Assembly (NCBI GenBank): GCA_950097035.1
Contig: CATNDT010000009.1
Coordinates: 1-35,323 of the forward strand
Source: an uncultured Oscillibacter sp.
Lineage (GTDB): Bacteria; Bacillota; Clostridia; Oscillospirales; Oscillospiraceae
DNA: 35,323 nt
Direction: 5' to 3'
The translations under genes were made by a program, and so were the position numbers. Below, piece after piece: positions 24,180 to 31,870 of this stretch (position 1 is its first letter; every line of letters begins with the position of its first letter). A model generated the notes under the pieces. That model was not told where the DNA came from. It did no database searches and saw only the letters and a list, made by a program, of their open reading frames with translations.

Positions 24180-25286
24180 ATGAACGCATCAACACCGGTT
24201 TCCCCAATAACTGTCAGCCTGTGTATGATTGTAAAGGATGAGGAGGAGGCTCTGACCCGGTGCCTGGAGAGCGTCTCCGGTCTTGTGGAGGAAATTGTGA
24301 TCGTAGACACCGGTTCCACGGATAAGACCAGAGATATCGCCGCCGGATTCACCGACAAGGTTTATTCCTTTACATGGATAGACGACTTCGCGGCGGCCCG
24401 CAACGAGGCATTTTCCCATGCCACAATGGACTACTGCATGTGGCTGGACGCAGACGATGTGCTTCTGGAGTCAGACCGGGAGGCCTTTCGGACCCTGAAA
24501 GAGACGCTGGACCCCGCTGTATCCGTGGTAATGGCCCCCTATCACACCGGATTTGATCAGGAGGGCCGTGTCACCTTCTCCTATTATCGGGAGCGGCTCA
24601 TCAAAAACCACGCCGGCATGCGCTGGGAGGGGGCGGTGCACGAGGCCATTACCCCTTCGGGACAGGTCGTTTACGCAGAGTTTGCCGTCACCCACCGCAA
24701 GCTCCGCCCCTCAGACCCGGACCGAAACCTGCAGATCTACGAAAAGCAGCTGGCCGCCGGAGCGGTGCTGGACCCCCGGCAGGAGTTTTACTATGGCCGG
24801 GAGCTCTACTATCACCGGCGCTACGCGGAGGCCCGCGCGGTCTTTGAGCGTTTTCTCTCAGGCGGCCGGGGCTGGGTGGAAAACAACATCGACGCCTGCT
24901 GCCACTGCGCCTATTGCTGCGAGCAGCTGGACGAACCGGAAAAGGCCATGGAGGCGCTGCTTCGCAGCTTTCTCTTTGACCGCCCCCGGGCCGAAGTCTG
25001 CTGTGAGCTGGGCCGCTGCTTTTTTCAGCAGGAGCGGTTCAGCCAGGCCGCCTACTGGTACGCCCTGGCGCTTACCTGCCCCCGTGACGACCAGCGGGGC
25101 GGCTTTGTCTGTCCGGACTGCTACGGCTATCTCCCCTGTATTCAGCTCTGCGTTTGCTGCAGCCGCCTGGGCAACCAAAAACAGGCGGAGCACTTTAATG
25201 AGCTGGCCGCCTCCTACAAGCCGGAGTCCCCGGCGGTCCTTCACAACCGGATCTATTTTCAAGGTCTCGCCGAGAAAGCAAATTAG
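24180..25286 (+). CDS. GT2 glycosyltransferase with TPR-like C-terminus
   Basis: A 368-residue protein. Residues 12-110 are a GT-A fold family 2 transferase (SLCMIVKDEEEALTRCLESV, IVDTGSTDKT, and the DxD-type metal site in WLDADD). Residues 180-360 are helical, TPR-like repeats (YYGRELYYHRRYAEARAVFE, AYWYALAL). They are rich in cysteine (CCHCAYCCEQL). Its place directly after the collagen-like gene mirrors the bclA3-sgtA arrangement of Clostridioides difficile, so the Thr-rich collagen repeats are the likely acceptor. GGAG precedes the ATG. The sugar donor is unknown. Confidence 0.88.
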   Translation: MNASTPVSPITVSLCMIVKDEEEALTRCLESVSGLVEEIVIVDTGSTDKTRDIAAGFTDKVYSFTWIDDFAAARNEAFSHATMDYCMWLDADDVLLESDREAFRTLKETLDPAVSVVMAPYHTGFDQEGRVTFSYYRERLIKNHAGMRWEGAVHEAITPSGQVVYAEFAVTHRKLRPSDPDRNLQIYEKQLAAGAVLDPRQEFYYGRELYYHRRYAEARAVFERFLSGGRGWVENNIDACCHCAYCCEQLDEPEKAMEALLRSFLFDRPRAEVCCELGRCFFQQERFSQAAYWYALALTCPRDDQRGGFVCPDCYGYLPCIQLCVCCSRLGNQKQAEHFNELAASYKPESPAVLHNRIYFQGLAEKAN

Positions 25287-25292
25287 CGCCAG

Positions 25293-25321
25293 CCGCCCCG
25301 CCCGTTCAACAGGCGGGGCGG
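25293..25321. terminator. Terminator between convergent genes
   Basis: CCGCCCCGCC and GGCGGGGCGG form a 10-bp stem with a 9-nt loop, followed rightward by TTCTC. It lies just after the glycosyltransferase and just before the stop of the convergent gene. Confidence 0.75.
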
Positions 25322-25324
25322 TTC

Positions 25325-25678
25325 TCAGTACTCCGCCCCCTGCAGCTCTAAAATCTCCACCGCCTCCTGTCCCATAGCGGTGAGCGCCGCGCTGCCTTGT
25401 ATGGGATAGTCCCGATAAGCGGCATAGTCAAAATTTTTCAGAGGCATGTCGTAATCCAGACTGACCAGCCCCTTGCACTGCAGCCAGGCCAGAGCCTCGC
25501 CATATTCCGCCGGAGACCTGCCCATCTCCTCCAGATAAACCGGCGTTTCTTCATCGCGGCGGCGGGCTACCGGCAAAAACGCCAATTCGCCCAACCGCAG
25601 CAGCAGCTCAGCCTCCGGCGGCGTTAAAACGATCTCCCGCCGTCCACAGCCGCCGCAGCCGCCTTTTCCACAGTCCAT
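25325..25678 (-). CDS. Small protein with N-terminal Cys cluster
   Basis: A 117-residue protein that I cannot name. It starts MDCGKGGCGGCGRRE, with Cys 3, 8 and 11 in a Gly-rich segment that could bind a metal. It continues with helices (PPEAELLLRLGELAFLP) and a segment EALAWLQCKGLVSLDYD, resembling the recognition part of a winged helix. It ends in another helix (LTAMGQEAVEILELQG). Its size and layout would fit a small metal-sensing regulator or a metal carrier. GGAGGAG precedes the ATG. It is monocistronic and lies near the iron-uptake genes, though not in their operon. Confidence 0.7.
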   Translation of the reverse strand: MDCGKGGCGGCGRREIVLTPPEAELLLRLGELAFLPVARRRDEETPVYLEEMGRSPAEYGEALAWLQCKGLVSLDYDMPLKNFDYAAYRDYPIQGSAALTAMGQEAVEILELQGAEY

Positions 25679-25796
25679 TCCGTCTCCTCCTCCGCGCTCC
25701 GTTTTCCACAGCCTGCCCCAAACGCTGTTTTTTCAATCATACCACAAAGACAAACCGGTCACAATACAAACAGCCGTCTCGAAGACGCCGTTTTAT

Positions 25797-25825
25797 TTGA
25801 CACAGAGCCGCAGGCGTGGTAATCT
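25797..25825 (+). promoter_or_regulatory. Promoter for the aminotransferase gene
   Basis: Perfect TTGACA (25797-25802) and TAATCT (25820-25825) separated by 17 bp. The predicted start near 25832 leaves a leader of about 25 nt. Confidence 0.75.
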
Positions 25826-25856
25826 TTTTTTATTCTAATTGAGGAGCGTGATCTCC

Positions 25857-27038
25857 ATGATCTGCGAAACCATGTACTCCCTTGGCTCCAAGCGGTCCTG
25901 CATCCGGGAGCTGTTTGAATACGGTTTGCAGCAGGCTGCTGTGGTTGGAAAAGAAAATGTGTTTGATTACTCCCTCGGCAACCCCTCCATCCCCTCTCCG
26001 CCGGAGGTGAACGAGGCCTTTACGTCTATCATTCAAAACCGTGACAGCCTGACCGTCCACGGCTACACTCCCGCCGGCGGCTGTGGGGAGGCCCGCTCCG
26101 CCGTGGCAGAGGACCTGAACCGGCGCTATAACGCCGCCATCCGACCTGAGAATATTTTTCTCACCTGCGGCGCGGCCCCGGCATTGATCGCGGCCATCCG
26201 GGCCCTGGCCGTGGCTGACGCAGAAATTATGGCCATTGCCCCTTATTTCGCAGAGTACCGCCCCTTTGTAGAGGCCAACGGCCCCAAATTTGTGCCGGTT
26301 TCCGCCGACACGGTCTCCTTTCAGATTCGTTTTGACCTGCTGGAATCTCTCATTACCCCGTATACCCAGGCCATTATTGTCAACTCCCCCTGCAACCCCT
26401 CCGGCGTGGTGTACACCCGGGAGACCCTGGAGCGGCTTGCCGCCCTTCTCACCCGGAAATCCCGGGAGACAGGGCACCCCATCTACATTCTGGCGGACGA
26501 GCCGTACCGGGAACTGGCCTACGACGGCGCAGAGGTCCCCTTTATCCCCAACATCTATCCCAACACCGTGGTGTGCTACTCTTACTCCAAGTCCCTCTCC
26601 CTGCCGGGTGAGCGCATCGGCTATGTCTGCGTTCCCGACCGGGCGGAAGACAGCCAGCGGCTCTACGCCGCCATCGCCGGGGCGGCCCGGGTTCTGGGAC
26701 ACGTCTGCGCGCCTTCTTTGCAGCAGCTGGTAGTGGCTCGGTGCGCCGCTGTGCGGCCCGATCTTGCCGCCTATGACCGCAATCGCACCGCTCTCTACGA
26801 TGCGCTGACCTCCTACGGCTATCAGTGCGCCAAGCCCACCGGTGCATTCTACATGTTTGTAAAAGCTCCCGGCGGCGACGCCCTGGCCTTTTCCAACCGG
26901 GCCAAGGAGAAAAATCTGCTGGTGGTTCCCGGCGGCGATTTTGGCTGCCCTGACTTTTTCCGTATCAGCACCTGCGTTTCCTTCGACATGATCCAAAGAA
27001 GTCTGCCGGTGTTCAAGACTCTGATAGAAAACCCGTAA
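25857..27038 (+). CDS. PLP-dependent aminotransferase, class I/II
   Basis: A 393-residue fold-type I aminotransferase. The PLP Lys lies in SYSKSLSLPGERIGY. NSPCNPSGVVY and ILADEPYREL supply the cofactor-binding Asn and Asp, and FFRISTCVSFDMIQRSLP carries the Arg for the substrate carboxylate. It starts MICETMYSLGSKRS, a N-terminus common to a set of clostridial aminotransferases of unassigned substrate. I chose ATG 25857, ten bases after GAGGAG. Monocistronic between its own promoter and a strong terminator. Aspartate- or aromatic-type amino acids are possible substrates. Confidence 0.92.
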   Translation: MICETMYSLGSKRSCIRELFEYGLQQAAVVGKENVFDYSLGNPSIPSPPEVNEAFTSIIQNRDSLTVHGYTPAGGCGEARSAVAEDLNRRYNAAIRPENIFLTCGAAPALIAAIRALAVADAEIMAIAPYFAEYRPFVEANGPKFVPVSADTVSFQIRFDLLESLITPYTQAIIVNSPCNPSGVVYTRETLERLAALLTRKSRETGHPIYILADEPYRELAYDGAEVPFIPNIYPNTVVCYSYSKSLSLPGERIGYVCVPDRAEDSQRLYAAIAGAARVLGHVCAPSLQQLVVARCAAVRPDLAAYDRNRTALYDALTSYGYQCAKPTGAFYMFVKAPGGDALAFSNRAKEKNLLVVPGGDFGCPDFFRISTCVSFDMIQRSLPVFKTLIENP

Positions 27039-27050
27039 AATACTGCTATG

Positions 27051-27085
27051 AAAACGCAGGGGATGTCTGCCATCCCCTGCGTTTT
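27051..27085. terminator. Bidirectional terminator
   Basis: AAAACGCAGGGGATG and CATCCCCTGCGTTTT form a 15-bp perfect stem with a 5-nt loop. A-rich and T-rich ends allow it to act for the rightward aminotransferase and the leftward feo operon. Confidence 0.88.
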
Positions 27086-27140
27086 CTCCGCTATATGGAA
27101 GGGCACGGACAGCTTCCCTTTGCCCGCGCCTCCCCCGTCT

Positions 27141-27290
27141 TTACTTACAGTGATGACATCCGCCGCAGCCGGAGCAGTCGCCGTTACAGTGGCCGCCCGC
27201 CTTATGGGACCTCCACAGAGAGCGGATCGCCAGGAACACCGCCGCCGCCAGAACCAGCAGCACAATACCGTTTCCCACAAGCTCTGTCAT
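27141..27290 (-). CDS. FeoB-associated Cys-rich membrane protein
   Basis: A 49-residue peptide with one membrane helix (NGIVLLVLAAAVFLAIRSLW) and a C-terminal Cys cluster, C-x3-C-x2-C-x2-C-x2-C (HCNGDCSGCGGCHHC). Such peptides follow feoB in many Firmicutes and are thought to play a FeoC-like accessory part in ferrous iron uptake. GGAGG precedes ATG 27290, 16 bp after the feoB stop; the longer frame to 27356 overlaps feoB and is not needed. Last gene of the leftward feo operon. Confidence 0.9.
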   Translation of the reverse strand: MTELVGNGIVLLVLAAAVFLAIRSLWRSHKAGGHCNGDCSGCGGCHHCK

Positions 27291-27306
27291 TGCCGCAGCC
27301 TCCAAA

Positions 27307-29511
27307 TCAGATCTGCGTGGCGGCCACAGAGGTGAGCCGGTGATGCTCCGCCTCACCCTGATAGCCCTTGCGGAACAGCAGATAAAGAATGCCGGCCAGC
27401 AGGATCAGCGCCACAACGGTGCCGATTCCGAATGCCGCCTCGCCGGTGAAGAGTCCGCCGATCTGGAACACGATCAGGCTCGCCACATAGGCAAAGCCGC
27501 ACATATAGCCGATGGCTGCCGCCGTCCACTTTGCGTTGTTCATCTCCCGCTTGATGGCGCCCATGGCGGCAAAGCAGGGGGCGCAGAGGAGGTTGAAAAT
27601 CATGAAGGAGTAGGCGGCCATGGCGCCGAAGTCCGCGCCGATGGCGGCATAGATTCCGGAGGCGTCATCCATCAGGTCCGCCTCACCGGCATACTGGTAC
27701 AGCACGCCGAAGGTGTTGACCACTTCCTCCTTGGCAATCAGCCCGGTGACTGTGGCCACGGTGGCCTTCCAGGCCATATCGCCCACCCAGCCGATGGGCG
27801 CGAAGATCCAGGCAATGCCGCTGCCAATCACGGCCAGCAGAGAGTCGTTGTTGTCCTCCACTGCCTGGAACATTCCGTCCACAAAGCCGTAGCCCTGGAG
27901 GAACCAGAGGACGATGGAGCTTAAGAGGATGATGGTTCCCGCCCGCTTGATGAAGGACCAGCCCCGTTCCCAGGTGGCCCGCAAAACATTGCCGGCGGAG
28001 GGTGCGTGGTAGGCAGGCAGCTCCATGACAAAGGGGGCGGGCTCTCCGGCGAAGGCCTTGAACTTTTTGAGCATGATGCCGGAAATCACCACGGCGGCGA
28101 TGCCGATGAAGAAGGCGGACACGGCCACCAGGGCGGACTCGCCGAACACCGCCCCGGCAAACAGGCCGATGATGGGCATCTTGGCCCCGCAGGGGATGAA
28201 GCCGGTGGTCATAATGGTCATCTTCCGGTCCCGGTCCTGCTCAATGGTCCGGGAGGCCATGATGCCGGGCACGCCGCAGCCGGTGGCCACCAGCATGGGG
28301 ATGAAACTCTTGCCCGAGAGGCCGAAGCGGCGGAAAATCCGGTCCATGATGAACGCCACACGGGCCATATAACCCACGTCCTCCAAAATGGCCAACAGCA
28401 AAAACAGCACCAGCATCTGGGGCACAAAGCCCAGCACCGCGCCCACGCCGGCCACGATGCCGTCCTGAATCAGCCCGTAAAGCCAGCCGCCCTCGGCCAC
28501 GTGCAGCGCGCCCAGAACGCTGTCAAAAAGACCGGGAACCATCTCGCCAAAGAGCACGTCATTGGCCCAGTCGGTACCCATGGTGCCGATGGAGACAGCC
28601 CAGCCGCCCATGGCGATGGCATAGATGCAGAACATGATAACCGCAAAGATGGGCAGGGCCAGAATGCGGTTGGTGACGATCTGGTCGATCCTGTCGGAGA
28701 CGGAGAGGCTGTGCTTCGCCGCCTTTTTCCGCACCGCTTTGGTCACCACACCGTTGATGTAAGCGTAGCGCTGGTTGGTGATAATGCTCTCCGCGTCGTC
28801 GTCCAACTCTTTTTCGCAGTCGGCAATGTGCTGCTCCAGGTGGGCTTTCAGGTGGCCGTCCAGCCCCAGCTCCTCCAGCACCTTCTCGTCCCGCTCAAAG
28901 ATCTTGATGGCGTACCAGCGGAGATAGCCCTCCGCCACCCTGCCCTGAACGGACTCCTCAATATGGGCCAGGGCGTGCTCCACACTGCCGGTGAATACGT
29001 GGGGCAGTTCTTCACTCTGATGGGTCCGGGCCAGCGCCACCGCCGCCCCGGCGGCCTCCAGACCGCCCTCGTTTTTCAGTGCGGACATCTCCACCACCTG
29101 GCAGCCCAGGGCGGCGCCCAGCTTCGCAAGGTCGATGGCGTCGCCGTTTTTCCGCACCAGGTCGATCATGTTCACAGCCACTACCACAGGCAAGCCCAGC
29201 TCGATAAGCTGAGTGGTAAGATACAGGTTCCGTTCAATATTGGTGCCGTCTACAATATTCAGGATAACATCCGGCCGCTCTCTCACCAGGTAATTTCGGG
29301 CCACGACCTCCTCCAGGGTATAGGGGGACAGGGAGTAAATACCGGGCAGGTCCTGAATGACCACATCCCTGTGCCCTTTCAGCTTGCCCTCCTTTTTCTC
29401 CACAGTGACACCGGGCCAGTTGCCCACATACTGGCTGGACCCGGTCAGCGCGTTAAACAGCGTGGTCTTTCCGCAGTTGGGATTGCCCGCCAGCGCAATT
29501 TTGATATCCAT
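27307..29511 (-). CDS. feoB: Ferrous iron transport protein B (copy 1)
   Basis: A 734-residue Fe2+ transporter with an N-terminal G-protein domain: G1 GNPNCGKT (9-16), G3 DLPG (54-57), G4 NMID (114-117) and G5 in MSALKNE. A helical linker of about 100 residues follows, then polytopic membrane domains with the paired Gate motifs. FeoB moves ferrous iron inward across the cytoplasmic membrane. It lies downstream of two feoA genes and upstream of the Cys-rich peptide. Slightly longer than copy 2 (668 residues). Confidence 0.97.
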   Translation of the reverse strand: MDIKIALAGNPNCGKTTLFNALTGSSQYVGNWPGVTVEKKEGKLKGHRDVVIQDLPGIYSLSPYTLEEVVARNYLVRERPDVILNIVDGTNIERNLYLTTQLIELGLPVVVAVNMIDLVRKNGDAIDLAKLGAALGCQVVEMSALKNEGGLEAAGAAVALARTHQSEELPHVFTGSVEHALAHIEESVQGRVAEGYLRWYAIKIFERDEKVLEELGLDGHLKAHLEQHIADCEKELDDDAESIITNQRYAYINGVVTKAVRKKAAKHSLSVSDRIDQIVTNRILALPIFAVIMFCIYAIAMGGWAVSIGTMGTDWANDVLFGEMVPGLFDSVLGALHVAEGGWLYGLIQDGIVAGVGAVLGFVPQMLVLFLLLAILEDVGYMARVAFIMDRIFRRFGLSGKSFIPMLVATGCGVPGIMASRTIEQDRDRKMTIMTTGFIPCGAKMPIIGLFAGAVFGESALVAVSAFFIGIAAVVISGIMLKKFKAFAGEPAPFVMELPAYHAPSAGNVLRATWERGWSFIKRAGTIILLSSIVLWFLQGYGFVDGMFQAVEDNNDSLLAVIGSGIAWIFAPIGWVGDMAWKATVATVTGLIAKEEVVNTFGVLYQYAGEADLMDDASGIYAAIGADFGAMAAYSFMIFNLLCAPCFAAMGAIKREMNNAKWTAAAIGYMCGFAYVASLIVFQIGGLFTGEAAFGIGTVVALILLAGILYLLFRKGYQGEAEHHRLTSVAATQI

Positions 29512-29584
29512 AGCGCATTCTCCTCTTCAAAGCAGTTATTTATAGCTAACCAATTGTCCTGAAAAAAGCGGTCAGCCGCCGCCT

Positions 29585-29806
29585 CTAGACAACCTCGATC
29601 ATCTCCGCGTCCCCCTTGCGGACGGACAGCTCATACCCCCGCACGTTCAGCTCCATAGGATCTCCCAGGGGCGCGACCTTGCGCACAAATATCTCCACGC
29701 CCTTTGTGATGCCCATGTCCATAATGCGCCGCTTCACGGGGCCCTCCCCGTGGAGCCTTGCCACCGTTGCCGTTTCGCCGACCTTTACATCCTTAAGTGT
29801 TTTCAC
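29585..29806 (-). CDS. feoA: Ferrous iron transport protein A (copy 1a)
   Basis: A 73-residue SH3-like FeoA protein (RRIMDMGITKGVEIFVRKVA and PLGDPMELNVRGYELSVRK are the family core). Starting at GTG 29806 puts AGGAGGAG at normal spacing; the ATG at 29827 lies over that site. FeoA binds FeoB and supports transport. 73 bp upstream of feoB. Confidence 0.93.
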   Translation of the reverse strand: MKTLKDVKVGETATVARLHGEGPVKRRIMDMGITKGVEIFVRKVAPLGDPMELNVRGYELSVRKGDAEMIEVV

Positions 29807-29823
29807 GCCGCTCTCCTCCTGTC

Positions 29824-30036
29824 TCAAATCATGATCCGATTTGCCAGCTGGCGGTCCAGCGCCACGCGGCTGCCCTTCACCTGTAAAATCAGATTTCCGG
29901 CGATCTCATTGACCACCGTCACCGTGCTGTCCACCACAAAGCCCAATTCCGCCAGATGCTGGCGGGTCTCATCCTTCCCGCTGATTTTGCGGATCGTTAC
30001 AGTCTCGCCCGCTTTTGCCATTGTCAACGGCATCAT
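29824..30036 (-). CDS. FeoA-domain protein (copy 1b)
   Basis: A 70-residue second FeoA-like protein (ETVTIRKISGKDETRQHLAE, LGFVVDSTVTVVNEIAGNLI), less like classic FeoA than the next gene, without the PLGDP loop. It is the first gene of the operon, and its stop is 17 bp upstream of the chosen start of feoA 1a, so they are probably co-translated. Two different FeoA proteins per FeoB is a known arrangement in clostridia and may give a hetero-partner. GGAGGG precedes the ATG. Confidence 0.88.
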   Translation of the reverse strand: MMPLTMAKAGETVTIRKISGKDETRQHLAELGFVVDSTVTVVNEIAGNLILQVKGSRVALDRQLANRIMI

Positions 30037-30062
30037 AACCGCCCTCCTCTAACTCTCCAAAA

Positions 30063-30076
30063 TTAGTAATAACTAA
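30063..30076. promoter_or_regulatory. Short dyad in feo leader
   Basis: TTAGT-AATA-ACTAA is a perfect 5-bp dyad between the feo promoter and the first feoA, sharing the TTAG half-site with the larger operator at 30095. It might be a second, weaker regulator site. Confidence 0.35.
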
Positions 30077-30094
30077 CCACTTTCCGAAAAAGCA

Positions 30095-30114
30095 GGGTTA
30101 GACACCTCTAACCC
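30095..30114. promoter_or_regulatory. DtxR/IdeR-like operator of the feo operon
   Basis: GGGTTAGA and TCTAACCC form a perfect 8-bp dyad with a 4-bp spacer. It shares the TTAG/CTAA halves of DtxR-family iron boxes. It sits just downstream of the predicted transcription start of the leftward feo operon, so a metal-loaded repressor would block transcription. Confidence 0.65.
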
Positions 30115-30127
30115 ACGTCTCGTTGAG

Positions 30128-30156
30128 AGTTTAACATGACAAACTCTTTTTGTCAA
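30128..30156 (-). promoter_or_regulatory. Promoter of the leftward feo operon
   Basis: Reverse-strand TTGACA (30151-30156) and TAAACT (30128-30133), 17-bp spacing. Predicted start near 30121, directly before the dyad operator. Confidence 0.75.
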
Positions 30157-30268
30157 GGGAAAAGCCCCACTTTCCTGTCTCTCCGGTTTGTTTTGGCTAA
30201 CTCTCCAATTCACAGCCGCTCTGCTCCCGCCCCATTTGGGAGAAACATACAAATCAAAAACAAAACGG

Positions 30269-30297
30269 CCCCGCACGGAAAACATCTCCGTGCGGGG
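30269..30297 (-). terminator. Terminator after the DUF4352-like lipoprotein
   Basis: CCCCGCACGGA and TCCGTGCGGGG form an 11-bp stem with a 7-nt loop; read leftward a T-rich run (GTTTTGTTTTTG) follows. Confidence 0.88.
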
Positions 30298-30326
30298 ATC
30301 CGTCATCGTCTTTCGGAACCGGTTAT

Positions 30327-30959
30327 TCAGGCACTGGCGGCGCTGCCATCGCTCTCGGCGGTAAAAAACACAAAGAACACGTCGCCCTCGTCCCCATCCT
30401 CAAAGGCCTCCAGATAGGAGATGGAGAAATCCTTCAGGCCTGCGGGCACCTCGTATACCAGCAAACCTGTGCGCTCCGCATTTACACCCAGATCATATGT
30501 ACCGGGCAGCTGGTCGTCCGTAAGGGGGTCCAGCTCCTCATAGCTCTCCGGGTCGGTGGTGATGGGAAAGCGGAAATCCTCGTCGCTCTCCCCTTGCCAT
30601 TGGGCCTGAAAATCTGTGTCATACATTTCAACACTGGATGTCACAGTATTTTTCACCGTGGCATCCACAACCAGCAGCTGGTTGCCGGCGGCAGGGGTAT
30701 ACCCCGCAAACTCGCCGCAGGTATAGGCGCTGTTAATTGTGAAATTAAAGAAATAGGTGTGCATCGTGTCGCCCAGGCGGCCCTCGCCATATCCGTCCTC
30801 GGCATAGACATCGCCGCCGCCGGAGCCGATATTGTCCCCGCTCTTATTGCTGCTGTCTCCGCTCTTACCGCCGCCGGACTGCCCGGAATCCTTGCCGCCG
30901 CAGCCCACCAGAACCAAAATCATGAGCATTGCCAGCAGCGCCGGTAACAATCTTTTCAT
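30327..30959 (-). CDS. Lipoprotein with DUF4352-like domain
   Basis: A 210-residue exported lipoprotein. The signal peptide MKRLLPALLAMLMILVLV is followed by the lipobox Cys20 in VGCGG. A Gly/Ser/Asp-rich linker follows to about residue 50, then an immunoglobulin-like beta domain (NQLLVVDATVKNT, MYDTDFQAQW, TGLLVYEVPAGLKDFSISYL) resembling DUF4352. Such domains occur on many surface lipoproteins with no known enzymatic role. I chose ATG 30959, because the ATG at 30974 overlaps the GGAGG site. Confidence 0.8.
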   Translation of the reverse strand: MKRLLPALLAMLMILVLVGCGGKDSGQSGGGKSGDSSNKSGDNIGSGGGDVYAEDGYGEGRLGDTMHTYFFNFTINSAYTCGEFAGYTPAAGNQLLVVDATVKNTVTSSVEMYDTDFQAQWQGESDEDFRFPITTDPESYEELDPLTDDQLPGTYDLGVNAERTGLLVYEVPAGLKDFSISYLEAFEDGDEGDVFFVFFTAESDGSAASA

Positions 30960-31057
30960 CTGACATTCCTCCATACTCTTAATTCACAGGCGATGGCGTT
31001 TTACCGCAAACGCCCGGCCAGTGGATATTGTAGCACAGCGCCATACAGAAGTCAATT

Positions 31058-31423
31058 CTATCTGGTGGGAATCACCTCGATCCAATACCCGTCCGGATCG
31101 CTGATAAAATAGATCCCCATGGCCGGATTTTCAAAGCAGATGCAGCCCATTTCCCCGTGCTTTTTGTGAGCGGCCTCGTAGTCCTCCGCCCTCAGTGCCA
31201 GGTGAAATTCACACTCTCCCAAATCGTATTTTTGAGGATGATCCCGCAGCCACGTCAGCTCCAGACGGAAGTCCGTTTTCCCGTCTCCCAGAAACACAAT
31301 GACAAAGCTGCCGTCCTCCGCCTCCTTGCGGCGCACAGGCTCCAATCCCAAAGCCTCACGGTAGAAAGCAATCGACTTTTCCAGATCCGACACATTGAAA
31401 TTAAAGTGGTTAAACGTTAACAT
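31058..31423 (-). CDS. VOC-family (glyoxalase I-like) protein
   Basis: A 121-residue vicinal-oxygen-chelate protein. It has paired beta-alpha-beta-beta-beta modules (FNHFNFNVSDLEKSIAFYRE and the second half ending SDPDGYWIEVIP), with possible metal ligands His6, Glu in LELTW, His in CEFHLAL and Glu in WIEVIP. It could be lactoylglutathione lyase-like or a related enzyme. The frame is open far upstream, but the family starts at MLTFNHFN and GAGGTG precedes this ATG. Confidence 0.9.
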   Translation of the reverse strand: MLTFNHFNFNVSDLEKSIAFYREALGLEPVRRKEAEDGSFVIVFLGDGKTDFRLELTWLRDHPQKYDLGECEFHLALRAEDYEAAHKKHGEMGCICFENPAMGIYFISDPDGYWIEVIPTR

Positions 31424-31554
31424 ATTTTTATCACCTCGTAAACAGTATAACACGCGCCCTCTTCCGGTGCAAGCAACGTTTCTCCGCCTCCCGGATCCGC
31501 GCCCCTCTTCAGTGCCATCGAAGTAGCCAAAAAAACCGTCAACTTTCTCTGTTT

Positions 31555-31614
31555 TTCCGACAATTCCGCATTTGATGTTTCTCCCCTTCCGTGATACTCT
31601 AGGAGTGGTCGGAA
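31555..31614 (+). promoter_or_regulatory. Possible control region of the rightward feo operon
   Basis: A TTCCGAC (31555-31561) and GTCGGAA (31608-31614) repeat pair flanks a possible -10, GATACT (31593-31598). No DtxR-like dyad of the kind seen at the other feo operon is present, so this operon may be controlled differently. Confidence 0.3.
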
Positions 31615-31639
31615 TGTCTATTTTTATGGAGGGGTACGT

Positions 31640-31870
31640 ATGACCTTGGATCTGCTGCCGCTGACTCAGGAAGCCGTAATCACCAGAGTGGGCGGCGAGG
31701 GTGCGCTGCGCTGCCGCCTGCTGGATATGGGGCTGATTCCCAAAACCGTGGTGCGGGTGGAAAAAGTGGCGCCCCTGGGCGATCCCATTGAACTGCGGGT
31801 GCGGGGATACGCCCTGTCTCTGCGGAAGGAGGACGCCCGCAATATCGAGGTGGAGGTGCGGGCTGTATGA
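31640..31870 (+). CDS. feoA: Ferrous iron transport protein A (copy 2)
   Basis: A 76-residue FeoA (LRCRLLDMGLIPKTVVRVEK, VAPLGDPIELRVRGYALSLR). Its TGA overlaps the feoB start in ATGA, the normal coupled layout. GGAGGG precedes the ATG. First gene of the second feo operon. Confidence 0.93.
   Translation: MTLDLLPLTQEAVITRVGGEGALRCRLLDMGLIPKTVVRVEKVAPLGDPIELRVRGYALSLRKEDARNIEVEVRAV

Noticed and set aside
28006-29562. 518-residue rightward open frame opposite feoB copy 1
   Set aside because: His/Gly/Asp-rich shadow of feoB; no recognisable domain.
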